Source: Macrostomum hystrix
Lineage: Eukaryota; Platyhelminthes; Macrostomidae
Length of the DNA stretch: 64,000 nt
Reading direction: 5' to 3'
Assembly: GCA_950097015.1 (NCBI GenBank)
Contig: CATNEN010000001.1
Span: forward strand, 23,502,501 to 23,566,500
The notes below the pieces were generated by a model. It was not told where the DNA came from. It was given only the letters and a program-made list of their open reading frames with translations, and made no database searches. Below, in pieces: positions 54,179 through 64,000 of the stretch. Position 1 is the stretch's first letter, and each line of letters opens with the position of its first letter. The translations under genes and the position numbers were made by a program.

Positions 54179-57100
54179 CTAAATAGAATTTAAAATTGTT
54201 TACAAGTAAATGACAATATATTTTTGCATTGTTAATCTAACTCTTTTTGGATTGTATATTTAAGAGTATGGTGGGACTTCGAATTTGAGCTGGAATATAC
54301 ATTTTAGGTAGGCAGTCAGGAGATTGGTAATATAAGATAATTTTGCTAGCTGTCGTGTTAATTACAATTAGAGTTTCCACATATTGTTGTCTAAAGCATT
54401 AAACATTATCATCTGTCCGGGCCTTCATGAAATTGCGTGCAATAATGTCGAATGTCTATGGTCGAGCCCGATTCGTTGCAACATAAATAGTGTGCTGTTA
54501 ATGCATTTCTGTGCTGTTTACGGGCAGTACATTACATATTTAAATGTTTTCAGTTGCGTAAATGTCGAACGTCTATGGTCAAAGGTCAGGTGGAGCAACG
54601 GAGCGAAAACATTGGACTTTTCTCTCCGTGCCATAGACCATTAACGCACGCAAAAGCCTTGTGTGAATCTATCATTCACCTACCAGTAATCTTTGATTGT
54701 CTCTTGAGTCAGAGTTTGATCCGAAAGCTCCAAAAGTTCACAGTAAAGATTACTATGGAGGTCGAATTAAGGCTTGTCTTGGGAAGCTTGTGTTTTTGTG
54801 ATGATTGTGACCATATAAATTGTTTGCATCCATGTAGTAGTAGTCTATTGATTAAGTAGTCCTTGGTCAAAATATTGCATCAACTCTAGAGGCTTCGGAA
54901 CGTAATGGGGAGATATTTTCTGGATTGGACTTGCTTGAATTGGGTTATTTCGTACGTTAGCTTGGTCACTTTTTTATCGAGCAGAATTATTTTTATGAGG
55001 CGCATGAAACTGAGTACAGAATTGCACTATGCTGTGTCTACTACTTACAAAGTACAATAATATGCATGTAAATTCGGCTTCGTTTTTAAGTAAAGTTGAG
55101 CACAATGACAATCTCATAAGTCTAAAACTTACCGTTGACATATCCGACTATTGTAAGACGCCTACTGTTTAATTGTATTTCTATCGAGTGACGCCTGTCT
55201 GTCTAGCAGGGGCCTGATGCTGTGCAAATACGAGTGCAAAATTCAATAGGACTTTCAATAATTAATGCACAGCACAATTGATACTCGCAACACTTAATGA
55301 AGTCCTGAGTGCAAGTTTACAAAGTGAATTTTACTCGCATCTTTTATCGCATAGTCTAAGTCTTTAACGCCAGCCACCCCTTTCCCAGCGCTTATTTTGC
55401 CAAGTGTACTTTGTGGGCTACAGCTTTCTATTTCATGGGGTGGGGTTTGCGGTTAGAGGTCTGAAATTGAATGCACATTTCAACAAGCCGTGCGCACGCT
55501 CCGATCTTTAGTGGGTGGCAAAGTCTGAAAAATTGGGTGGGTTGCGCTGCGCGGGTTGAAAACCCCATGCCCCCACCCCACGCCGGCTCTCTCCCCCGTT
55601 TAAAGCTCAAAGCCTGTAAGTAAAAGTTCAATATCGATTTATTTTCCTAGGACATAGACCTTACATTAGCGTATTTAAAATCTATGTCCTAGCCCAGCTA
55701 GTCACTTATCTTCAGCTTTTTTAAATGAATGCAAACTACTGCATTGCGAACGTACTTTTTAAGTGGGCTGCTACATGTAGAAGTGAATATTTAGTTTTTA
55801 GGTGAGCGTTATTTGAATGGAAAACTTAAGAATTTACGACCAAAAAATGCTGTCTTCGAAAATTAACTTTTAATCGCCATTTAATTCAACTGTCTAAAAA
55901 GCACCGATTTTATTCAATAACCTGCACTAAATTATGCAAATCATACAATCTAAGTTGACAACGCAGGGGTACCTTATTAATATATTCTGAACACTGATTA
56001 AAGTTTGTCTTTTGTTGCTTAGATCAGAGCCGAAAAATACATAAGTAGTATAAGTAGTATCCCAGACGAAAACATAATCTCGTTTCTTTCCCTCTTTGGA
56101 GTCAGGTTTTATAGTCAGTTTATATATATTTTTAATTATTTTAAATATCATATTACATTATCTCTACTTAAAGTAGCGTGAGTGGTCTAATAAGGTTTTT
56201 TCGAAAAATACTTTTATGTTTTGTAGTGACTAAAACACTATTCTTATCTAAGCAACGTCTGAGATTTCCTGTAGAGACCAAAACTGCATTGAGCGATACG
56301 CCAGCAAGCTAACTTGATGATATCTCGTCTATTTTTATATTGAGAGCCTCGAGCGCTGAGGGAATAGTATTTCAATGTACAATATGCAGCATATCTTATC
56401 TATTGCGCCAGATCCGAGGCAAAGGGAAGTAAAAGAACTGACTTGATTTCCATTAGATCTTTAGATATTTAGCTGGTGTCTCATCCAGCGTTGCGAATGC
56501 GACCTGCCTCCTCGGAATAGTATCATGATTAACAAGCGTTTTAGTCATGTACAATATCCCGCTTAAAACCTTCAGCACTGTATTTTGAGCACAGTTTTAC
56601 TGAAACACTTCGAGAACCATCCATTCAATTTCGGACAGCATGCACGCATTTTTACTCAACGCTGCCTCATCTATTCTTTAAAGCAAGTAGTTTTCAGTGC
56701 TCAGCAAAGTTTCCAGCCCTAAAATGTGAGGAATTTATTCAAGTAGGAATCGTGCTCAGCGACCATAGTAAATTTATTAAATGAATTATCTTGCTACACA
56801 TGAAAGTAAATATTACAATTTTCTAGAAAGCCAAAGCACAGCTAGCTTCAATTAGCCAGGAATAGCCTAGCTAATAGTGCTCTAAGAAAAGTATTTGCAC
56901 TCTATATAATTTACTGATTGGCACAGTCAGAATGTATTGCCGCCTTACAGTCAGTTTTAGCGATATTACTATGAGTCTCATGTGAGCACTTTGAGCGACT
57001 TAGGATGGGATATTGTACTGAGATGAAAAGAACAGGGTGACTACGAGTGCACTGCTGACAGTAGGAGGAATGAGTTCTAATGGGTAAGCTCACCTCATGA

Positions 57101-57563
57101 TATTATTTCAGGTAGAGCTACAGGCAATGGGCATAGCAATTTGGCACAGGGCTGAGTGGCGCGGCTTGTCGCAACTGCATGCGGGACACGCATGAGCAGC
57201 GATGCATGCGCAGCCTGTGGACTGAGGGGCTGTCGGCTTCAACAGCTGCAGGGCTTGGGAAGGAAATGCCAAGCCAGAGGCAGGGGCGTGCTGTTCGGCT
57301 TTGCAATTTGAGAATGCCCGCACCCCAATCAGCGCTCCCATTGGTCCTGGCCAAGGTGCCTGGCTTGGGCCTAGCACTAACACAGAGAGAGGTGGGAGAC
57401 AAGCGCTGCACTTCCTGGGTAGGATCTCACATTTCTAAATAAATCGAGTCACTTTATGCAGCAAAACAACACTGGTGAGACGCTGCATCTCGACATCTTC
57501 TGAGAGGTTTGCGAACACACACAAAGAGAGACTAGAAGAGAGCGTTTTAACCAGCTTCGAAGG
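54179..57563. other. Intergenic region between zinc-finger and PTB genes
   Basis: Divergent promoters are expected here. No exon could be joined to either gene. A short frame on minus near 54680-54745 ending at a gtaggt donor (reading ELSDQTLTQETIKDY) looks coding-like but its phase does not match the next exon. A GC-richer patch at about 57110-57430 containing gatgcatgcgcagc may be the promoter of the PTB gene. Confidence 0.4.
55647..55692. repeat. Perfect 12-bp inverted repeat (hairpin)
   Basis: ctaggacataga at 55647-55658 and its exact reverse complement tctatgtcctag at 55681-55692 with a 22-base AT-rich loop. No associated gene. Confidence 0.6.
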
Positions 57564-59438
57564 ATGTCCTTCGGCCTGGTAGCTGATTATCTCGGCTGGA
57601 AGCCATCCGCAGGTGTGTACGGTCGCCAGTTCTGCGACCCGGTGGTGCAGGAGCTCGTTGACAAACGTCGACTTCAAGGCGCTCGTTTGAAGCGTCATTC
57701 GCTAGAATTTGTCAACAAGAAGAAGCTGAAGATAGCCGAGCTGCCCGCCGACCCAAGGCTGCACAAACCGTTGAGGTATCCTTCGATACCCATTACCGAC
57801 ATCACCTACGTGCAGCAGGAAGACGGTCGTACGGATCCTTTGGTGTTCTGCCTCATCCTATTAGGTAAGGGTTGTGTTCTGCTTGTCGCTTGGGAATTTT
57901 TTTCATCGCTAAACTTTGGCTAATACGAGAGTAACTATAAATGATAGCTCGAAGATAGAATTGCTTCTATATTCGTGAGATACGTATGCCGTAGAAGGTC
58001 TAATACTCGTCACAGAAAGACACGGAACGACAGTACTTTCAGAATTTCTCGTACTCTGCGTAATTATTGGAGCCATGCATGCATTATAAAAAAAGGACCA
58101 CGAGAAATTTAAGGTGAGTTGATAATTAGTCAGAGAATTGAGAGCTCATAGAATATTTATGACCCAAGAATGGACTAATTTCTTGCAACAAAGTCAGATT
58201 GTAGCAAGAATAAGCGTAAATGACCTCATGAACTTGAATTTTTTGCTTTTTTCGAAGCCTTCTCCGCGAGCATAACTTTGTACGTAATATGATTCGCTTA
58301 CAAATCTAATTTCAAAAGCCTTCTTTAAAATAAAATCTATATGCTTCGAAAATTACTCTCTAATTTCTTAAAATACGCTCGTAACTCCATTTTGGCAAAG
58401 CGGAACACCAAATGGAAGCCTAGAGTAGATAATGCCCAGTTTGATGTGATCCGATGTCAGGCCTGGAGGCGAATCGCAGGTCCTTGCGCATGCTTGCAGC
58501 ATTTCGATGCTTTTATTTCATGCCTAGAATAAGTAGGTCAAAAAAAGTGTGGCATCTCATTCGCAACCAACAGGCTACAACGAAGAATCTAGCCATTCAG
58601 TCCACGTACACGCCTGGCGGGGCCGCTCCCTTGAAGCCGTGTCCGAGTTTGTGGCCCGCCTCAACAAGTGTCTGACCACTCGGGACCACCTGCAGCTTGT
58701 GCGGCAGCGCGAGAGCGAGCTTCTGGTTACCAGAGAGGTGCAGCCAAGCGGACTGTTTGCCACGGAGCCGCCACGTCGAATGCAGCTAACCGGCGTCAGC
58801 AGTGCAGCTGGTGGACCAGGAGCTGCCGGAATGGCGGCCGCAGCTGCTCGACTGCCTGCTGAATTACAGTCAGTAACGGAAGAGCTCAAGCGGAAGCTTC
58901 GCGACTTCGGTGACAACGGCAGCAGTGGCGGGCTCGGTGGCGCATCAAAAGACGCACCACCTCTGTTGCACCCACCGAGAGACTACGACACGGCTTCGCG
59001 AAGCCACGGCAACGCCATGATGGCCAGAATCGAACCACCACTTCGTGCCGGTTCCCGAGCACCGACTGGGGCTGTCATCCGACGCACGCCGCCCCCGCAA
59101 CCGCAGCTGTCGCCAGCATCGGCACATCAATATCAGGCGCAGCGAGAGCCGTCTGGCGCTAATTTCGACGACAGAAATGACAGCGACAGCAGCGAGTGCG
59201 ACTGCGAAGATGTCGAACGCGCCGTCGCGGCTGCGGACGCAAGCAACGGTGCGGAGGCGTGGGCCGACCCTGGCCGGGGTTTCTCTACTTGGCGTAGGCG
59301 GCGCATGCAGCAGCGTAGGCAGCGGATTGCGGCCGTGTCTGGCCAGTCGGCCAGCGGTGCAAGCATTGTCGGCTGGGATGGCTTCGAGCCGCCACCGCCG
59401 TTGCCACCACCGCCAGCATCCAGAGAGCAATGGCGACA

Positions 59439-59471
<33 letters not shown>

Positions 59472-59529
59472 AAACAGACAGAAAGGATCGAACAGCGATA
59501 GGCAGCAGTATCAACTCGGGTGGCAATAG
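57564..59529 (+). CDS. PTB/PID-domain protein (two exons)
   Basis: Exons 57564-57864 and 58601-59529, joined in phase 1, 409 residues. The N-terminal 130 residues follow the phosphotyrosine-binding fold: ADYLGWKPSAGVYG, VVQELVDKRR, a strand series to KPLRYPSIPITDITYV, then PLVFCLILLVHVHAWRG spanning the splice, and the closing helix SLEAVSEFVARLNKCL. Such domains dock NPxY-type motifs or phosphoinositides in membrane-receptor adaptors. The rest is low complexity, rich in Ala, Pro, Ser and Arg, with an acidic patch (DRNDSDSSECDCEDVE), a proline run and a polyglutamine near the C-terminus, all consistent with disorder. The ATG is the first codon of the domain region; an upstream exon cannot be excluded. 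I cannot place it in a named adaptor family. Confidence 0.8.
57865..58600 (+). other. Intron of the PTB gene, nothing recognised
   Basis: Bounded by a ggtaagg donor and a ccattcag acceptor. The sequence is AT-rich with no repeat or RNA gene seen. Confidence 0.6.
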
Positions 59530-59668
59530 CTGCATCTTTGATTATCATTTCATTAATCCCACTTGTAAATTCAGCTTTAAACCTCGTGTCTCGCTTCCAA
59601 ATCACCTGTCAATTTAGTTTTTATTCTAGCTTGATTTGCTGAGACTCGAAATAGACGTCGGTTGACGA

Positions 59669-59674
59669 AATAAA
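59669..59674 (+). promoter_or_regulatory. Poly(A) signal AATAAA for the PTB gene
   Basis: Canonical hexamer 140 bp past the stop codon. Confidence 0.5.
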
Positions 59675-59802
59675 AACTTCAGGCCTTGGGCTGTAATTTT
59701 TGGCCTGCAAGAAAAAAGTAGTCATGTATTGATTGGCTTGCACTTGTTGGTAGATAAAGTATAGGATCTTTCTTTCACCTGACCATAATATAGCTCTAAT
59801 AT

Positions 59803-59872
59803 CTGCAGGGAGGCTGTGGGCAATGACACATCGTATGGTGACAGAAGACCCGCCGCCAGCGAGGAGGCAACC
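59803..59872 (-). mobile_element. SINE family 1 3'-end fragment
   Basis: Only the 3' end is present (gcagggaggctgtgggcaat, gtgacagaagacccgc, cagcgaggaggcaa on plus). The rest of 59530-60411 contains no recognised gene. Confidence 0.6.
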
Positions 59873-60410
59873 GTACTCGAAACCGTTCTCGATACGGAAA
59901 CCGTAGAGTAGAACAATTCACTCATACTCATCGGTTCCGCAGATGCCACGCCCATGCTTACCTACTCTATCTACCTATATCAATAAGGGTGTGGTCACGG
60001 GCGCACATTCGAGATCAGTACATTCGTAATCATTACCCTCCGATTTAAACACAGTAATAAGTTTTGGCCAAATCTCGGATTCCTTCTGTTGCTATGCAAG
60101 TCATCCCTTCACTATGTTGTCTGAAGTGTAATACCTAGAGAGAAAAACTAGTCTAAAATATTTATTCTCGTTATATTCTTTGTTCTCTAAAGGAAAGCGA
60201 ACGAATATTTTGTACAACATCTCAAACTCTGTTGCTGGAGGACAGATGCTGGTAGAGAAACCAAATCCTGTTAAAATAGTTGTATATTGAGTAATAAGGA
60301 GATTCACGAGATTGCGCTGCAGTTTGAAACTGAAGATGGTGCTGGCGTTGATTTCAACGGTGAGGAGTCTGTATTGACGTTCATCATTGAGAGAATGTAG
60401 GAGAAAAAAA

Positions 60411-60968
60411 CTACGAGGGTTGTCCGGCCAAAAATAGGACTGCTTTAATAACCCACTGCTTCGACTGAACCTTGGTCTCTGGGGTCACATAGTGCAGCCA
60501 TGTCTCATCAGCAGTGATGACTCGATCAAGGAAGCCGGGATTGCTGCGCATCAGGCGATAGAAGTTCTTGGCGCAGCGAACTCGCTCAGCTCGGTTCTCA
60601 TCAGTCAGAAGGTGCGGCACCCATCTTGCTGACACATGCTTGAGCTGCAGATCCTTGGTCAGAATCTCGTCAACAGTTGTCTTCGATATGCCAGTCAAGT
60701 CGGACAGTTCCCTGACAGTGAGACGCCTGTCGTCGCTGATCAGCTCCTCAACCATCGCCACATTCGCTGGCGTCCTAACAGTTGGATCACGATGGTGACC
60801 TCTGCCATCAGAGCCATCGTGACCTTCACGAAGCTGTTCAAATATGTAATACACTTGGCTCCGCGACAAGGCTTCGCTGCCGTAGATGGCCTGCAGGTGC
60901 TGCATGCACTACTTGGCCGATCTCCCGGCCTTGAAGCAGTCAACAACGATTTCGCGCTGTTTAACCAT
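60411..60968 (-). pseudogene. Mariner transposase, nonsense-mutated and C-terminally deleted
   Basis: Starts MVKQREIVVDCFKAGRSAK, then an in-frame TAG, then continues through the DNA-binding helix-turn-helix half (SRSQVYYIFEQLREG, LTVRELSDLTGISKTTVDEIL) to the first catalytic aspartate block (ITADETWLHYVTPETKVQSK). It breaks off after QW, where the sequence passes into the terminal repeat. The second and third catalytic acidic residues are absent. A normal mariner transposase is about 340-350 residues; about half remains. Confidence 0.93.
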
Positions 60969-61187
60969 CGTAAGTGGTAAGATAAGTGCTAGGAAATGTC
61001 GTAGGGGTATGCGATAGGCAAAAGCTTGCCTTAAGCAGTGTCAAGAAACCATAAATGCGCTGCTGTAGCTTTTTGAGGAGTTATGTCCATAGACATTGAA
61101 AAATATTATTATCGATTTTCAGATTCATATCTCACATAGCTGAAGTAATATTTGAGCAGTCCTATTTTTGGCCGGACAACCCTCGTA
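60412..61187 (-). mobile_element. Internally deleted mariner-like transposon
   Basis: 772-bp element at 60414-61185 with perfect 31-bp terminal inverted repeats (60414-60444 and 61155-61185, outer end cgagggttgtccggccaaaa) flanked by TA on both sides, the target duplication of the Tc1/mariner superfamily. The transposase frame runs leftward and is missing its C-terminal half. The left inverted repeat directly follows the deletion point. Without a full transposase it could only move in trans. Confidence 0.95.
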
Positions 61188-64000
61188 CAATCGTTTTATT
61201 CTACCATAAACCCAATCTGAAGCAGTTTGTTCTACCATTAACCCAATCTGAAGCTAATGACTTCAGCAAAGTTATAGAGGTGTCAATAGTCCTTTATAAC
61301 TACTCCATACTTGTGATACCAGTGTCTTTGGAGGAGCTAGATTAATATTGCGGACATCTATTGTGTGGTCGGGCCAATATTTCTTCATGTACTCACTGAA
61401 TTCTAGTTTGTATCGGTACTTACTCTTGAAATGGGCCCGTGCGCTTTGTAATAAGATCCTGGAGAGACGATTGGAAACATTTTTATTGAGAATTTTTTCG
61501 GAGGATGAGCACCCTAGTTAGAAGGGTTAAAGTTGTTGAGTTGTGAATATGGTTGTTAGTTTTATGGATTTGGAATCAGAGAAGAAAGAAGACTGCTTTC
61601 GTCTGGGGGAATAAAAATATTAATTTGTGGATTGTAATTGTAATCGTAATTTTGTCCTAGAATCCCTTCTTTCCATACTACTGGGCATTTAATATTCACA
61701 GTTTTTCTGCTGGTTCCAGCTGTCAAACATTGTCATCTTCAAAGAAGAGGCCCTGGCTAACCTATTACAGAGCAGCGAGTGTGCACGTTTTCTGTCTGGC
61801 TGACTGACTGCTAAGCTCCAGGCGGGACTGGAGTTCTTTTAGGAGTGTAGGAGGATATATAAACCTTACCTTTTCAATATTGTTTTCTCGTCAGCACTGA
61901 GAAATTATTAATTTTTAGTTACTCGAATTTGGTATGCGGAGCTATTTCAAACTTAAATTAGCATACTTAATTTTTAGTTGAAGAAAAACAATAAACTGTA
62001 GGGAGGTAAAGAATATTTACAAAGTGTGATGTGGAGTGTGCTGCGGGAATCGAGTGGGAGTGTGAGCCAGCATAATTTTTCAAATTTTTAAGTGCCTAAT
62101 AATTGCGACCCACGTAGCAGCTGGCCGCAAACACGATCATTAATCTTAGGGCCGGGTTTTGGGCGGCGGTGAATTAAGTAGCCGTCGAATCCCTTCTCCC
62201 TGGATCTGTCTAGACCCCTGTAGGAATGACTGATCGCGGCCATAGCTTCTATTGTATGAGTAGTTTAGGTCATAATTCTCCTCCAAACCGCGATCAGATA
62301 TAGGGGATCACTCGGGCGTTATGAGTGATCATTAATTCTTCATGTCCCCACTTCTTTACAGTATTCGAGCTCAGCTCGACTTTATGACCTCCCTCCTTTA
62401 GATACATGTAAATGTCACTGTAGGCAGGTCGGCGCCTGCGCTTCCCATTGTCCCGGCGGAGTAACAATCGCTGGCTGACTGCCGACGGCTGTTCGAGCAG
62501 AACATCTGTCGTTTCTCGCCGCCGGTTCATTGGGCAATTGGGGCGGCAATCGCCGCTTCAATTCCTCGTTGACAGGCTGGCGCGAATGTGGTTTGCTTTG
62601 ATGGATGTCGGGGTTGGCGTGCTGCAGGACTATTTAAGTAAGTGCGCTGCGCTGCTCCCTCTAGGACCTTTTCTCCCGCCGGCTCTTCCCCTTCTCCCCT
62701 GCCGGACTTGCCTTTGCCGGGCCGGACTCCCACCGGACCCAGAGCACCTTTCCGGACCCACGTAGGGCATAGACCCCTGAGCCTTGAGCTCCGAGCAGAT
62801 AGTGCAGGCCAATTGCCTGTTTCCATTCCCTAAGCGCAAGCCACCTCTTTAGGTGAGCCCTAAATTGAGCCTTTGAGTTCCCAGTGCGTGGGCCCCTGGC
62901 AACCCGCAGAAGTTTCCTTTCTCTGTCTTACTGCTTTGCCCATCCTTTCTCCCCGAGAACAACGGGACTGCAGCACGCGGCCAAACGAGATCCAGCTAAG
63001 TAATCCGCGCAGCGGCTTGTTATTGTTAATCCTAAGGGACAATTTTACTTTTAGTTAGGCGGCACTTAGTGGGAGGGGAGTTAGGGAAGTTTTCAGCCTA
63101 ATAAAACCACTTAATCTAAAGCACCTTTAACTTATTGGGCTAATTTTTAACATCAACCTAATTTTTACTATGTCTCTTTTTCACCTTTATTTTATCATTA
63201 GACAGCCCTCGATCATGAGTGGCTAACTCATTAGGGGGTGGGCTCTGGTGATGCCGAGCTGAAAGCTGCGGCAGGAAGACAACTGTGGGCGCGCATGAGA
63301 GTAATAAGGAGCTAGGGGTTTGTGAGTAAAATGCGGAGTGTAACATGTGTTTCTCTGCTAGGGGTGGGGAATTCCTTGGCGGGTTTTTCCTCTCTTCCTG
63401 GCGGATCAAGGAGTACGTGTCAAACTCCCCTGCCAATTGAGTTTCCCTTCTGTTCCCCGCCTTTCGCAACTGCCGCCACGGAAGCGAGGGCGATGATCAA
63501 TTAATCTTTCGCTTGCATAATCACTCAGCCAGTGTTCTGCCTAATCTCTCCTGCCTCTGATTTCCTCATTTCACACAGACTCGGATTGCTAGTTATCTAA
63601 TGTGTAGGCTGCAGTCTAATGTACCGAATGTGTCTGATGTTTCATGAGTAGGATTCCGGCTATGGATTTTCATTCGAGTTCTGAGTACCACCTTTCTAGA
63701 CCACTGTAGCGCAAATTCAGGAATCCCCTGGTGAGGCGTGTCTCGATCCATTCTGGGGTCTTCACCCTAGTCTAAAACGGAAGTTACAGAAGGCTCTATT
63801 TTTTCGGCTTGTCTGAGATCTGTGTGACAAACTAGGAGCTGCGAGCTCCGGGGACCCAAGTTCCCAAATGTCTGCGGTGGCAACGTAGGCGCATTGGGTG
63901 GTGGCGCTACCCTAGATCTTTTTCCGCTTTGCCGATAGCCTTTCCGCATTTCTAAGACAAGAGCCTAGGCCGAGTCGACCACTGCTACCAAGGTTAGGGG
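61188..64000. other. Right end of the window, no gene recognised
   Basis: AT-rich to about 62.1 kb, then more GC-rich. At 62530-62640 a CCAAT-like region (cattgggcaattgg) is followed by a TATA-like ctatttaag, and AATAAA occurs at about 63099. This could be a promoter or one LTR of a retroelement, but only one copy is visible and no ends were found. Small overlapping open frames show no domain. Confidence 0.35.

Noticed and set aside
54680-54745. Candidate upstream exon of the zinc-finger gene
   Set aside because: Reads ELSDQTLTQETIKDY and ends at a reasonable donor, but the phase does not match the acceptor at 54178, so it was not joined.
55127-55135. ATG TCA ACG followed by gtaagt on minus as a start exon of the zinc-finger gene
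   Set aside because: Good donor but the phase is incompatible with the next exon, and three codons give no independent evidence.

Overview
This is a window of an animal nuclear genome: intron-rich, with GT-AG introns, tRNA-derived SINEs, a mariner remnant and a very heavy load of minisatellites. The gene set points to a bilaterian invertebrate: a ciliary-axoneme protein (CFAP221), a vasopressin/oxytocin-neurophysin precursor and a FMRFamide-receptor-like GPCR. A spiralian such as a free-living flatworm is my best guess, but nothing in the sequence settles it.

Layout. 1-7.3 kb is minisatellite arrays separated by unique sequence without a recognisable gene. 7.8-11.7 kb (minus) holds a complete four-exon RIO2 kinase gene. 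14.2-16.4 kb (minus) holds most of a class A peptide-type GPCR. 17.6-19.8 kb carries two more arrays. 20.4-30.7 kb (plus) is a complete six-exon CFAP221 gene whose introns contain a 60-bp array, a 20-bp array, a 14-bp array and several SINEs. 31-33.6 kb is repeats. 33.8-38.0 kb (minus) is a complete three-exon DEK_C plus SWIB domain gene. 39.5-44.7 kb has an AAC microsatellite, a dead reverse-transcriptase fragment and a 4.5-kb satellite of 32-bp monomers in higher-order repeats. 45.3-46.0 kb (plus) is a complete three-exon vasopressin/oxytocin-like precursor. 48.5-51.6 kb (minus) is a 1050-codon open frame built around about 28 copies of a 16-residue repeat. 52.5-54.2 kb (minus) is the 3' part of a gene with two paralogous C2H2 zinc-finger exons. 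57.6-59.5 kb (plus) is a two-exon gene with an N-terminal PTB domain. 60.4-61.2 kb is an internally deleted mariner with perfect 31-bp inverted repeats. The last 2.8 kb has no gene I can recognise.

Exons were joined by hand: splice sites were chosen so that reading phase and family homology both agree, and each stated join closes in frame. The genes are functionally independent: ribosome maturation, cilium, chromatin or transcription, neuropeptide signalling. By my summation about a quarter of the window (roughly 16-17 kb) is tandem repeat. At least two SINE families are scattered through introns, and one minisatellite unit is identical to a stretch inside a SINE.
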